Origin: Capniomyces stellatus | Taxonomy: Eukaryota; Kickxellomycota; Harpellomycetes; Harpellales; Legeriomycetaceae | DNA length: 64,000 nt | Reading direction: 5' to 3' | NCBI GenBank assembly: GCA_001661515.1 | Contig: LUVW01000020.1 | Span: 310,001 to 374,000, forward strand | Shown: positions 47,101 through 61,600 of the stretch, piece by piece | Layout: each line of letters opens with the position of its first letter | Position numbering within the stretch: the first letter of the stretch is position 1 | Notes under the pieces: generated by a model | What the model was told of the DNA's origin: nothing | What the model saw: only the letters and a program-made list of their open reading frames with translations | Databases searched by the model: none | Program-made: the position numbers and the translations under genes

Positions 47101-49502
47101 CTTGCTTAGTAATTTAGATAGCACAAGGCATGTACAAAAATAATGTAGAATGTGAGACGGCCCTTTTAAAAAAAATGAAGATTTAGTGATAGAATTTAAT
47201 TTGGCTACCCATTTCCATTTCCATTTTTTTTCTTTCTAGTATTATTAAAAGAGTCAATAAACAAGTCTTCGGGTGTGTTTAGTTGCTTAGCATGATAATT
47301 GGCCACGTGTTGTAAACTCAAACGTAAATACGTGAGCTGTTATTGGGAGGTGCTAGTTCGGTTATCTAGCTGAAGAGTGGTGTAGCTAGGTAATGTCTAT
47401 AGATTGTTCATAGGAGCAAAGGACAAAGTGAGCAAGTATATCCTGTGTCAATACATCATTTAAAACTAACAATGATTCAAAGGTTTGAAGTCAGGTAGCA
47501 CAAGGAGCAAAAATGCAGCTGAGTAGGTTGTTTGAAATGGATCAAAATGGATTGAAAAAAAAAAGTAAATAAATGAATTGAATGGAATCATATTTAGCTT
47601 CTAATTTATGCGAAATAGAACAAATGAAGCAATTAAACAAAAGAAATAAAAAAGCGAATTAGTCAAATGAGTGGCCCAAGACACATGGAGGATTTAATTT
47701 AAAAATTGATGGTCAAAAGTGTTGGAGGTTTGAGGAGTAGAAAAACCATAGATTGTAGCAAAATGGATAAAGTGAATTGGCATTAGTGAAACAGTGCTTT
47801 ATTAATAGCATTCATAGAACGAAGCAAAGGCGGGTTTTGTATGTGGAAAAAAAAGCGATCAGAGAATCAGATTCTGCTAGAAAAACAAGAAAGGCCGTGA
47901 ATTTGTATATATGTATATATATATTCGTTCTATATCAATCGCATATTACCAAAGCGGAAAAAGCAGGATTGACTAAGATAAAAAAAAAATAGCAACAAGT
48001 GGCAAATAGGTGAACAAGTGCCTAAATTAAGAAGGTGAAGATTAGCTTATACAGGTTCCAATCAAACAAAGATGCATGTTCTTTGCAACGAATGCAAGTC
48101 ATGATGATATAAATGATACATACTTTTCTTTTATTCGTAAAAATTTGCCAAAAATAAGATGGTCAATGGCCTAGAAGTGAAGTGGGTAAAAAGATTTTGA
48201 ATGCATGATTGGTCTTTTAGAAAAAGCTTCTTAGAAATACATCAAAGTTTGTAGCTAATCAATCAAATAGCCATGAAGGTTGCTTGAGAAAATCCAGTGC
48301 GGCAGATTTGAAGTTTATGACTTTATTTGCAGTCCAGTATAAATTATTTATTGAAAGCAAGACTAGCAAAAATAAGCAATTCAAAAAGAAAATAAAATGT
48401 TTGAATAAAATTTTTTTTTAATCAGAAAAAAAAAAGTGAGTTAGTGGGAGAGAGAGTCCAATTAAATCGAAAAACAGTACGAGCCAATAAATGAACAAAC
48501 ACAATTAATCAAAAGGTATTGGAATTGATTATATAATTGATTAAATTTCCAATTCCATAAACGAAGTGTTAGTTTAAATAGATAAATGGAATCAAATGTA
48601 GAAACCGACTTGGTCAGAAACACTTTTTAACAAGATATTAGCATTTTAAAGGAGTTCATACCAGCAACAAAGCCTTTTTTTTCCAATTTTAATTATTTAA
48701 AGTTTTCTAAAAAGCGCAAAGAAAAGAAAGCCAAAAGAAAAGCTGGAAACACTAGGCTTTATCCACAAACACAGCGAGTGACAAAGTAAGGGATATAACA
48801 TTGGTGTGTCTTCCTTGAGGTATATACACGGTAAAATAAAAGGAAACAAACGTGGGTAAACTGGGAATAGGGTGGTGGCGATTTCAGTAAGACGCTACAA
48901 AACTGTATAAATAGTATATACAAACTAGGAGGGAACACATAAAGAGACATATTCTTGGGAGATATATCTAGAGCACAAACGGGACATACGACTTGTGTAG
49001 CACATATAAAGTATAAGCTAGCAAGGACCAAGCGTGTGTGGTCTAGAAAAGAAGTCAGTGGCGATTCCGGGGACAGATTTACCCTGTTTTGTATTTTTTT
49101 TTTAAAGATAAAAGTGAAACGAAAAAGAGCGAGCTAATTAACCAACGAGAGTATCGATACCCTGATAAGAGGAGGACTGAAAGGAACGGTATTAGCGGTG
49201 TATAACGATTGTGTAAATAAGAAAAAGGCAGTGTTTACCAGCAGAATAGCGATAGGCTCGGGGAGTGAATACTTTGTAACCAGAGCAGTGGGACAATAAG
49301 CCGCGTTTAACAAACAAGTATATAAATACATGCATACAGTAAGGTGTTTATAAGTTTAGGAAGAAGTCAAGAGGCCCAAAAACAACAACATTTTATGTTT
49401 CAGTATTCAAAATATTAATGTTGGAAGGCATATGCGATAAGTAAAAGTACATTTCTTTTATTAGAAGCAATAAGCGAAACAAAGGAGAAGAGAAAAATTA
49501 AT
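44118..49502. other. Large gene-free region before the RhoGEF gene
   Basis: 5.4 kb without a convincing gene, the longest such stretch in the window. It is AT-rich with A-rich leader-like sequence in the last 2 kb. The only coding-like piece is a 43-codon minus-strand segment at about 46558-46432, bounded by TTTAG and a GTTAGC donor-like site, followed by a 13-nt possible mini-exon and an open frame at 46224-46024 behind a poly-T/CACAG acceptor. Joining them gives a TGA at the last junction and no start codon was found, so it may be a decayed small gene or chance. Confidence 0.45.
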
Positions 49503-52500
49503 ATGCAAGTTATAGACAACGACGCAGCTAATGAGAATCCAAGTAGAAACAATAGAAACAGCACGAAAACTCTAGATACCGAAGACGATACAGAAAACAT
49601 AGAAACGATCAAAGGTAGTGTGAAACCGGCAGCCACGGTAATAGAGTCAAAAAAGTAAGTGGCAACAAAACAAGAGTCTCAATATCGTATAGTTAAATGC
49701 TGTTTTGTGTGCAATCAAGAGCTGGATACTGTTTTGTTATTCACACAGTGTAATTTGTATGTATACTTAATTTATGAACGTACAGCTATTGAAGGGGGGG
49801 GGATTTTTATTTTTTTAAAAGACTAAATAATTTGATTCTATAATCTAAATTAGGGATAAAAAGTCAACATCAGAGCAAAGAAACACCAAACCCACAAGAA
49901 CCAGGTTACAAAGTAGAAATAACAGTAGTGGTGAAAAGGGAAGCAGAGAAACATACAAAGCAGAAAGAGACGTTGGCGGGGACGAAGATACCGTTTTAGC
50001 AAAGAAAGGGACTATAGCACCAAAAAGCAGTAGTAGCAGCACGGTAACGAAGGGACCGAAGCTTAAAGGGCCAGAGAAGCAGTCGGCAGAACCAGTTGAA
50101 AAGAAAAAGGCAGCAGGGGGGTACAACGAGTTTAACAGAAAGCCAACAAGCAAAAACAGTAGTACAAGCAATATGGGAAATACCAACACGCGGCATTTGG
50201 GGGGATTTGTAAGCGACGAGGAGAACGAAAAGTATGGTTATCAAAACTATAATGGCGGAATAAACCGAACTTTATCAGCAGTTGATGGCAGATACGGGTA
50301 CTCTGACGCCGATGGAACGGAGCTGAACGATAAAATGCGAATGGAAAGATACACAAACAGGACTGGTAAAAAAAAAGTGGTTGGGGGACTTGGAAAGAAA
50401 AGCAAAGTAAGGGGTGAAGACGGCGGCTTATCAGGGAATGGTATAGGCGCAAACATGGGTATTAATAGAAGAGATAAAAAGCTAATACGGGAGGAGAATG
50501 AATACAACCAGTTGAAGGAGACAATAAGCAACCAAAGAGGAAGGTCAGATATGTTTACGATAGGATATAGAAAGGGGCGTAGCGTGGAGCCGCGGGGTTC
50601 TTTGATAAGTTTATCACGGTCGGTTAATTTCAAACCAAGCGAAGGCGATGTTGGAAGTGATTTGAAGACTGGAGACGAAACAGAAGTGAAAACAGAGGTA
50701 GTGGAGAAAGTATTTGTGGGCAAAAGGCCAGTTGTTGGCCAGATAAGCAAAATTAGAATGGAAAGCAGTGCAACTGGGAAAGGGCTGAGGAGGAGGTCGA
50801 GCTTTATAACGGATCAAGATAGAAGGAACTTGGAAAGGGAGGCGAATAGGTCAGCGAGCTCGTGTTCAGACAAGTTTGGCAGCATTAAAATCAAATTCAG
50901 TGAAGGGACAATTGGAGGGGGGTTGAATATCAAGCTGGACAAACAGACAAAGGACGAGGATGTAAAGAGAGGCGGAGGAGTGGATGAGATAAGACGGAAT
51001 TTGATGCCAAGATCGCAAAAATCAGAGAGCAGTTTGGCCAAGGCGCCCGTGATTAGCAGCAGGCTGCTGGAGCTGTCAAAGTCGAGACCAAGAAGGGTGG
51101 CAGAGTCGAATAAGCAGAGGCAGGAAATAGCAAAGCAAGCAGAAAAGACCAACAGTATACTGTACAACCCACTAACAAGAACCAACGAAACGAAATATAG
51201 CACTGGTAAAAAGGCGGGAGTGGACACAGTGACGGTAGGAACACCAAACTCGGTCAAGAAGTTTGGGTCCAGGGCAGCAAAATCGGCGCATACAACGGAC
51301 GCGAGTAGATTAAGCCCAAGCAAAGACGTCAATAATAAGTATAGGGTGACACAGCCCCATTCAAGGTCAGGATCACAACCGAAAGACAGCCAAGAGGGAA
51401 GTAGGAGGTATAGAGGGGGTCAGTCAGGAGCAAGTGAGATTAGCGGAAACAAGGCCAAACTAAACGGAACCGTAAAAGATAATCAAAGCAGCAAAACTGA
51501 ACTAGTATTAACAGTACCCGAAAGGCAGGCGGGAAGGGAGTCTGAATCTTTGTTGTCAGCAGAAACAGTTGAGGACTACCAAAGTGCCAATCAGGACTTT
51601 GGTTACGAGGAGGAGGATGTGTTGAAGCTAGAAGTAGACCAGGCGAATGTAACAGTAGAAAAACCAAAAGAGAACGGCGGGTCTAAAGATGAAGGCAGAA
51701 CTGTTGGTAATATAAATAGTGAGGAAATGGATTTGGATCAGGATATGGAAATGGTTTTTGAGGATTGTATTTCAAGCATAATGGAGTCAGAGACAGGCTT
51801 AGAGTGCTCAACTGGAACTGATAACCAAGCCAGAAATGATTATAATGACGACAACTCGAAGGATATAAGTAGTGTGCATTTATCAGAGGCAAAAGTAGAA
51901 GAGGAGGTGGAAGAAGAGGAGGTAGAAGAGGGATTAGAAGAGGGATTAAAGAGTAAAGAGAAAAGCGATATAAATTTAAACAATAACAATAAGGTCCTAG
52001 ATGCTGGTGAGGACAATGCGATAAAACAGAAGGTGGACAGTGAGACAGTTGGTAGTAACGAGGGAACAGTAAAGTTAAATAATACCAAAAAGTATAAAGG
52101 GCTGGGAAATGAAGGATTTTATAGCAGCAGAGTGAAGGCTGACGCTAAACGAGTAGAGTCGGTAGCGATAACAAGGTTAGATATTGATAGGCTGAGGGCA
52201 AAGTATCCATTAGAGAAGGAGATTGAGACAGACGGGAGGTTAGCAGACAGCAGCGAGGTTGGAAGTGTGGTGTATGAGGGCAGGCTGAGCAAAGAAAACG
52301 GGACAAGGTCGACTAGTAACCTGAAGGCCTCGGCAAAAGGCATGAACGTTCCAAGTGTGAAAATAGAGACTAAAAAATTAAAAATGTTCAGTTTCAATAA
52401 CATGAACATTGAGAACAATCCAAGTGCGTCCAGGAAAGCGATTGACAAGGAGCTCGTTAGCCTGAGTGCTGGAGGTCAAGTCGGAGTAAGGATGAAAGGG

Positions 52501-55500
52501 TTGATGGAGGAGATAACTTCGTCAAGCAGCTTTTCAGACACAGAAAAGTTTGCGGAAATAATGTTGTTGAACGAAAAAGCTGACCACAGCAAGGCAGGAT
52601 CACTTGGCAATGGAGCCAGTACAGACCGGGAAGCCAAGGTGAATACAGTGGGCAGAAAAACAGAGGAAGGTGCGAGTTTGAGAGATTGCGAGGATAAGAA
52701 AGACGACAGCAATAAATGGAGGGATTTTAGCGGAAGTGGGTTTGTGGTCAATCCAGAGCTACAAAGGGATTTAACGGTTGGGTTGAAGCGGATAATGGAT
52801 TTGGACAATGTTGAGGTCAAAGACTGTAAGCCAGAAATCAAGTTGGAGTTGGGAGGAAATGTAGAAGAGGAGATTCTAGCAAGCGAGGCGTTTGCACAGA
52901 ATCAACAACAAGAACAGAATACAAGCCAAGAACAGAATGAAGGGGGTGTAGATGCTATGGAAGCAGAAGCAAGAGTAGAGGGAGAAAGTGAGAGGGGGTT
53001 GGAAAGTGGGGATGGGAAGGAAGGAAAAACGATGAGAGGAATACGACTGAAATCAGCAGTAAAGGAGTCTTTAAAGTCGGTGGATTGGCAGGAGCTGGAC
53101 AGGCACAGAAACTCGCAAGAGTCAAGCAAGTCACAAGAGTCCAACCGAACCAGCAATTCGTTAAAATCAAACGAGCTTGGCCTAGCAGGAAGTAGAAACG
53201 TGAGCAGAGCAGTGAGCAGAAATGTGAGTTTAACCAGAAGTGTGATTGCGCTTGAAAACATTGAGGAGCACCACAACGAAGACAGCTCAGACGACAATAA
53301 ACCGTTGGCACGACCAAGCAACCTGAGCGACAGGAACAAGAGGGAGGTGCAGAGAGCAGGTGGGTCTAGCTTGAAATCACTGGAGTTTGTTGGGGGAGAG
53401 AATGCGGGAGATGGCTGTAACGAGAATGCTATCATGCTGTTGAAGGAGGCGTTGGATAAGCACAGCGAACAGTTGCAAGACTTGCGTGGAAGTATAGTAA
53501 GGGAGATAGCAGAGTCAGAAATGTCGTATTACTCGGACTTGCTGGTGTTGAATGAGGTGTATTATGAGCCTAATAGTAGGGCAGGGTCGCAGGGCTTTGA
53601 CAGGGAGGACAGTGAGCTGGTATTCAACAACTTGGGACAGTTGATAGGGCTTACAAACAGAACGGTGTTGATGATGGCAGAGTCGATTGGTGGGGAGGTT
53701 GATGGGGCAGACAAGCTGAACATGCCAATGATGTTTTTGAGCATTGCAGACCGGATAGAAAGCGTGTACTCGACCTACTGTTCAGGGTTTGAGGGGGCGT
53801 TGAATGTGTTGACTAGGATAGTGAGCAACTCAAAGGTGGAAAAACTGCTTTCAAAGACATTCTCCGTGTTGCAGCTTACCAGGAACAGGGAGGATGAAGT
53901 GGGCTTGGCGATGGGAAGCAAACGGATTGATGGCGATTTAATTGCAGGGCTGAGCAGCAAGAAGTCGGCCAAGGGACTGAAAAGCTCAAAGAAGTCCAGC
54001 ATGAAGAGCGTAGTTGCAGGCAAGAACATCTCGTCATCCACAGTGGCATATTCAAAGGCGGTAGTTGAGTTTTTAGCCAATCAGAAGGGGCTGCTTGCGG
54101 GGAAAACTTCAAGCTGGGATCTAAGGTCGCTGCTGATTAAGCCGGTCCAAAGAGTTTTGAAGTACCACTTGTTGCTAACAAGGCTGGCCGAAGAGACATC
54201 AGATGAGAGCAAAGTGATTTACCAGTTGGCGGCGAAGAGGTACCAGCTGGTGGCTGAAAATGTGAACAACGCAAACGTGCTGATCAAGTCGTCGCAGGAC
54301 ACGCTATCGCCAACAACAGCACTGGCTTCACCAACACCAACAGTGTCTGAAATGGGGATGGATTCAATCAAGAACCAGATGCACTCTCTTGGGAACAAAC
54401 CGTCGAGCCACTTGAAGAAAATATCAATGAACCAGACAGACCTCAAGCCTTTGTTTGAGTCGGCAGAAAACATCATGAGCAGAATATCGCCAAGATCAAT
54501 TGTATCAACAGCAAGGAACAGCAATGTAAGCAATAGTAACAATAACAACAACAACAACAACAACAACATTAGCAGCAGTAACAGTAACAGCAATAGTAAC
54601 GTTGCGGTTGGATCAGGCGATTTTGGCAACAATAGAACCAGCAACAACAGCGAGATGACTGTAGGGCATAGCGAGGTCAAAGATCTAATTGACCAGTTCT
54701 TTTGCCAACTGGACTACCTATCAACGCTGCTAAACAAAATCCACCAATGGGAAGACAGCTACAGGTCCAAGCTGTACCATATGGGCATCCAAGCCACCAA
54801 TCTAAACGACCTGTTTGGCGATGTTCAGGACAAGGACTTTTCGCCATCATCGTCTACTAGCCGAGCCAGTTCATTTTCGCAAAACCAGAACATGGTAGCC
54901 AATTTGCAGCCTTCGTTTGATATAAACAGCATCAGCGGTAGCAACAGCAGTAGCAGCAATAACATCTTGGGTGTGGAAGGTGGGAGAAATGACTGTGCCA
55001 GTTCCAGCAGTAAGGTGCATCCATGGATAATGTCAAACAAGGCTCAGTTAATGAGTTTTTCTAAAGTGATAGCAGAGGTTTCAGGACCGCTGTTTACCAA
55101 ACTGATGCATCAGCCATTAAAGAAGCAAGTGTACATTCCAATTCTGCAACTGATGAAGATGAGCCAGCAGCCCAAGAAGATTTCAGTGTTTGTGATTTCG
55201 AGCATTCAGACACCAAACCATTTGGTTTACAATGCAAACATGAGTTTGGGGGCGTTGAGTCTTAGCGAGTCGGTTGGTGTGTTGGTTCAGGAGTTGCCGG
55301 TTTTGATTGGGTTGGTGGCAGAGGCGATCAACGTGATTATTGACCGAGTGGTACTGATCCAGGTCAAGTTTTTGAAGGAGTCGGTTAAAGAGATGGAGAA
55401 GCTTGGAGGGATGAACGGATTGAATGTTATGAATTTTGTTGCAAATACAGGCACAAGTACAAGTACAAACTACAATCGCTTTGATAATGACAGTTCAAGT

Positions 55501-57666
55501 GTAAATGCGAGCGTGCCTTATAGTGGTAATCATGAAGATGAAGATGGTGATGAGAGTGAAGATGAGGATTCTGACGAGGATTACGCGGGCAGCGACAAGA
55601 TGTTGTTTGGATCAAAGTCAACACCAAATCTGAAAATATGTTCGTTTGAAATGAAGCGCTCAATTCAGGAAAACTTATCGGCCAATGGCTTGGAAAAGCT
55701 GCCTGTGCAATACCAGAGAATTGTCAACCAGTACTTTGAAACATACACAAACTCGCCAAGCAACCAGACCAAGCTGCTGGATACATTCTATGGACGCGAC
55801 AATGATAACTACAACGATCACGCCAATTCAATGGAAAGACAGCACCCGAACTTTAACCTGTTGCCATCGGCGCAGGACTGTAATATGTACCTGAACGATG
55901 TGTCGTATCTATTCAACAACATAACCACAATGGCATTCCCGCAGTTGTTGAAGGATGTCAATGCGAACGGCAACTCAGGCGGAGGCAATACCGTTGGCAG
56001 CAGCGCGAACAGCATAAAGAGTATCGAGAAATCAAAGAAGTTTAGTTTCTTGACAAAGTCGGTGTCGATTGCCAACAAGTTCAGTCAAGTGGCGTCAAAG
56101 CTTTCCAGCTCACTTGGGCCAAACAAATCTGATTTGAACAGGTCCGAGAACAACGATATCAACAACAGTGCGTTTGCTGTTCCTAGCAAATCCAGCAAAA
56201 TTCATAAAAGCAGAGTGTCGGTAAGCTCAAACATAATTTCCAGTCCCAACAATCAGCAGATGTTTGTTGGAATGGACACAAGCATGACTGTTGGCTCTCC
56301 AGTAGGCAGTTTGATGTCTAATTTCAGCTCCAATCTCAACTCAAACTCCAACTCCAACACTGTTTCAATGACCAACACAAACACTATTTCAAACACTCTA
56401 TCCACCGCCAATTCAACTTCCAATGCTGGTTACATCAACAGTACCAAAAAATATTCGGACTACACTGACCTAGAGTCAACCTCTGAAATGACCAACTTGC
56501 TGCTGAGCGAGCAGACTGGCTATGGATTTCGAAATGGAAACTTCGAGACAAACAAGGTTCTCCAATTCCCAAAGTTCAAAAAGTCAACCACATTTTCCAA
56601 CACCATGACAGCTGATAGTTGTAAGCCTGATGGCTATAGTTCAAGCCATATAAGCACCCTTACCATCAACACCAGCGATAAAACTGGTAACTCTAAAGGC
56701 AAGGGCAACGGAAATGGTAGCGGTGATGGTGGCAGTAATGGCGATGGTAAGGGTAAAAGCAAGAGTAGAGGCAGAAAGAGCAGTGTCTTGAGCATGAACA
56801 AGAACAGCAGCTTTAGTCACGGGTTTGGTGTTAATCGGTTTGGAAGAGCTGATCAAAATGCCAAAAGAAACAATAGCTCTGCCTCAAACTACCACCCATT
56901 GTCCAGAATAAGAACTTCAAGCTCTGACTCTATTTTCTATCCATTCAACAATGCCAATTCTGGTGGCAGTGGCAGCTTTTTGTCATCACCAATCAAAGAA
57001 ATCCCTGGAATGCCTAATGAAAGCAACGCAAATGGAAAGTTCAACAATGCAAACAGTGCAGGTTTGAGCTTGGGGCTGGACTCAGGTTTAACTCCGGGTA
57101 TGAGCAGCAGTGGTACTGGAACTGCTGGTGGGATGAGTCCTAGAGAAAGCAAGGATGTGAACCAAGGCAAGCAGTCCTTTTTGATAAAAAACTCAAAGTC
57201 GACTGGCCATTCGAGAACAAACTCGTCCAAGCTAGCATCGGTGCCGATTTCAAATTCCCCAGAGTTTGACTACAACACCCTAAAGTGGCTGTTGGAGATT
57301 AACAGCGCGAATAGTAGTAGTGCCGGGAATGCTATCGGCGGTGGGAAGAAAAGCATCAGTGGCGAAAGTAACATTAGCGATGGGTCAGGCAGAGCATCAA
57401 GGTTGCTTAGGGTTTCACATCAGTTGTCGAGTACGTATCAGCCATTGAGTCAGTACAACTACAACGATACAAGTAGCGTGTCAAACGCGACAGGATCAGA
57501 ATCTGCAGCAAATAGCAACGTGAATTCCAGTAATAGCCATAACCAGCGAAACGGGAATCCAAGTGTCAATGGCTGCAATAGTGGCGATGATAGTGATGTT
57601 TCCTTTTCAAACTTGCAGATGTTGCTTGAATTAAACTATAGTTTAAGCGAATTGAAGTTGCGCTGA
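49503..57666 (+). CDS. Very large RhoGEF with DH and BAR-like regions
   Basis: Two exons, 49503-49654 and 49854-57666, in phase, giving 2,654 aa. The first 1,250 residues are charged, Ser/Lys/Glu-rich and probably disordered. A Dbl-homology domain follows at about 1265-1535: EIAESEMSYYSDLLVLNEVY at the start (CR1), a middle part AFLSIADRIESVY-like, and the most diagnostic CR3 stretch DLRSLLIKPVQRVLKYHLLL. A Lys/Ser-rich insert of about 30 residues interrupts the domain. No clear PH domain follows; instead residues about 1660-1900 are helical and BAR-like (FFCQLDYLSTLLNKIHQWEDSY ... HPWIMSNKAQLMSF), an order known from Tuba/DNMBP and some fungal Gef/Bud3-type proteins. The last 700 residues are Asn/Ser/Gly-rich. 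The protein probably activates Cdc42 or Rho at sites of growth or septation; the target GTPase is unknown. The first intron was placed by phase and extends the frame 157 residues upstream of an internal ATG at 50173. Confidence 0.82.
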
Positions 57667-58238
57667 GTTGTTTTATACAACTTTTTTTTTCTTCTTACTT
57701 TTTCTTATTTATCATTTACTTTATAATTCGAGTACTTTATTTATTTACCTTTAAGTTTATTTATTAAATTGGTTATAGTTGTTCTATCAAGTTAAATATA
57801 TTAGTGTAATTCTTTATTATCGAGCCAGGTATAGGCTCAATTAGAGGCGATGTCGCTTTGGTCTTATGGAACTCATGGTCTCTGCACTACGTTTTATTTT
57901 GATTAATGTACAAGTAAGATACCTTCACATACCAAAAACCAACTTTCAAATGGGTTTAAATATGAGCACATCCGTTATCCACCGTATTTAGTTGCTAGTC
58001 CAACCCAGTTTAAAAAATAAATGAATTAAAAGTTGTATAAGTTATTGATTGAGAAATATCTACTATTTTTTGTTGAAAATCTCATCAAAATATTTAATAT
58101 CTTATTCAAATTAATTCGCTAAAAGTTGAATAAAAAAATAAAAGTTGAGTAAAACTTGATAAAAAATAAGATAAAGCGCAATGTGAAAACGTAAACTTTA
58201 AAATATAAACACCACTATACTCTATTCTGGTATTTGTC
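57667..58238. other. Convergent intergenic region, RhoGEF and GH18 pseudogene
   Basis: 572 bp between convergent ends. AT-rich; no gene seen. Confidence 0.5.
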
Positions 58239-61200
58239 TTAATCACATCCCCCAAGCACTCCATTGGGATTAGAACTTGATGACCCATCACCACCTTCAA
58301 TAGCATCCAGTTTTCTTTTTTTGTCTTCCGTTTGCGCTTCACTCAGATCATCAGAATAGTTTTCTGGCTTATTACCCGTATAAGGATTAGGTGAGGCAAC
58401 ATAACCTGCTGTTATTGTATCTTTATAAAATTCTGTCTGTTTTAAGTTACTAAACACATCTTTTGGTACTACATTCCTGTAATCGATATCTGTTTCTTTA
58501 GATCTCGCTCTAATCAATTCGACTCTTCTATCGATAATTTCTTCTCTTGCGTCGGAAACATGTGTCCATTTGGTGCCCATACCTTCATAAATATGTTTAA
58601 ACTCTTTTCTATTATCTTTTTCAAAATATTTTGTGCCGATATTAACAAACATACTCTCAAACAATCTCGCTGTTGCTATCCTACTACCTCTTTTATCCTC
58701 AATATACTTCAAAGTGTCTGTATAAACGTCATTACTGTTTACTTTGGAGATTTTTTCAACTTCAGCCTTTGACGTGAACACTGTTCCAGGACTAATCTGT
58801 CTACCAGATGAGGAATTCAAAGTAAATTTATTTTCAACTACTATACTCGCTTTAACCGAGTTAATGTTATGATTAACTTTAATCAAATTTGATTTATCGT
58901 TTAGGATAAGTTTAGCACATTCCAATGCTTTCATCGAATTAACGCCGTTTTTGTTATTCAGTGGGCATTCGATTTCTACATACTTTTGTTCGCATAATGC
59001 TTCTCGTGATCTGGTATCTTTAATGTATGTAAACTGTTTGAGGTTGTTTGCTTCGAGAATATGATCACAATCATAAACATTCGTATTGGTCCTATATTCG
59101 GTTCTGTCAAGCTTGATACTGGGATCTTTTTCCAATTGTTCTTTTGTAACTCGTTTGTTATTTAAATCATAACTAAATTCTCCAGTGTACTTGATAAATT
59201 CGCCAAAGTTACCAGCAGCATTAGTATACTCGGCGCCGCAGTTGTTGGCGTAGTCGCTTGATTTTAGGTTTTCTGTTTTACTAATAGCAAACAAACAATC
59301 TTTATAATCTTTTGAGTGATCAAAAGAACCATCAGCTCTTTTCCTATAAACCATTCATAATCATAAGCTTGTAATTCAAATTCAGCACTTTAAACATCAC
59401 CAATAAATACACACCATTTTGATTTGTGCTTTGCCTACCAATTCTGGATCTCATACTCATAGTCCCCAATCTCCATTACTCTGTCCCGCTTCAGTATGCC
59501 TGTAGCATCAGCCAAAACACCCAGTGTCATCTCGGATATATCCATTATGTCGTCCGCATAACATTTGGCTTTAGCTAGTTTGTCCTTGACCCTTTGAAGC
59601 GAGGTGTTCACTTTATCCACTGCATCTTTTGCCCAGCCCTTGAATTCGTCAGCAGACTCAATAAAAGTGGTTGCTACCTTTCTCATATCACCAACCCTTG
59701 CGTCCTTGAGTTCCTTGAGCTTTGATAAAACTTTTCTAAGACTGCCAAGCTTGGACCTTTTTTTAGGAATATTATAGTTGTGCAGTGCATCAGCAACCAT
59801 TTCTGTAGACTCTGCCTGCTCAATAAGCCCAATAGTATCTTAAACAACCCCAATGACTTCAAATGCCACTCCAGCTGGTGGGAATACCGCGCTTATAACG
59901 GTTTCAAAAGCAAATCTTAAAATTGTCAAAACAAGGTCACCAAGTAGCTTCTCCTCCATTTTAATTACCTCCACTTCATTTTTGTATCCATTGAAATCCC
60001 TGACCAGCTGGTTTGAATTGCTTGCTGACTGGACCACAGTTGAAAATAGTTCCTTCAGATCCTCCAGCTTGGCGTTTTCCAGCCTCTCTGTGTACCCCCT
60101 CAAGCGCTCGTTGTGTTTCTCCATGTAATTTCTGATCATATCATCCATGTTTGGTGGATAATTTTGTTTGGCTTGTGGAAGATTATAGTAGTTTATATGA
60201 CAGGTTGCGTCATCAAATAACCTTTTAACCAATGCGACCCCAGTATCATTTGTATTTCCTATATGCTTAACAGTCTCCTGTTTGCTACCACCTCCAATCT
60301 TTAGTGCTTTCGGTGCTACCAACTTTCTCCTATTACTGGTGCTATTGGCTGAGGGGTTAAGAGGAGTACCAAACGCTACAAACGGCATACATCCAAGTTC
60401 ATCCCTACGGTTTGAATAATGGTAGGTGAACTCTAGGACCTCTGAAGTGATCCCAAAGTCACTTTTTAATATATTTTTAAAGCTTTCAAGCTGGTTACCG
60501 TCTTCGGTCAGCTTATAATAGATCCCGTAACCAATCTCTTGGTCGATAACGTATGGGCATTCCACTGAACTACTATCCTGTTTCATACAGTTAAAATAAC
60601 TCCTCAATGAAGGAATGTTATTGATGCTGTTTCTATTAGTTACTGATTTGAGTAACTTTTCCTTTAGCTCCTTTTTAACGTTTTTTGCGTACTTGGAAAA
60701 GTAGCTTCCGTTGCTAACACTAAATTCGGTTGTAAACTGTAGCTGTCCGTAAAGCTTTTTAATAATCTCTAAAACTGAGGATATGTAGTAGCCCATTATC
60801 TGAAATGCAGCCAAATCATGTTCATCCATCTCAACCTCCACTCTTTCAGTAAGCTTGTCATAAAAGTCATCAGCCATAGTTCCGTCACTTTGCAATACAA
60901 GCATATCCACATTCTTTATAACAAACTCCTCATTTGTAATTCCAGACAATCGACCACCTCCCTCATGTTCATAAGTATAGAAATCCTCTGGTATAGGGTA
61001 GTCATTAGCATCAAGACGGAATCCATATTCATCATAGCATGGCGCTATTTCATTATCCAGAAAACACAAGTCCCAGAAATCATCAGTGTTGTGATCATCA
61101 TCCTCATCGTTATCGCTGTTGTTAATGACAGTTCTCTTTATTCCTGTTACTGCTTCTGACAAAGTCCCCAAGTCGTCATCCATATCAATTGCCCAAGCCA

Positions 61201-61600
61201 CAACTCCGCCTAAACACAAACTTCGAGCCCTGCTCATCTTTCTGCCAATCGACTCAGCAGTGTCGTAGGCAATATACTCATCACTGCCATACAAGTCTAT
61301 CTGCGCCATTGCTACTGGGTCATATCTACCCGACCTCAAACTGGTTTGAACCTGGTCCTTGATTTCAAAGTATGCTAGATATCCTCCTGTTTCTGTGCAC
61401 TGCCCTGGCCTGGCTGTTGCAACTCCTGGGTAAACAAATTTGCATTCTGGAGAAGAGCAGTTGGGATTTACCTGTTTAAACGAACGCCCGTAGAACCCGA
61501 TCCCCATTAACAATTTGTTTGAAGGAACCCCAGCTCTTTGAGCCAAGGTTATTGCCAGTTCTATTTCAGTCATGTTGTTGTGTGGATTGAGATACGGTCC

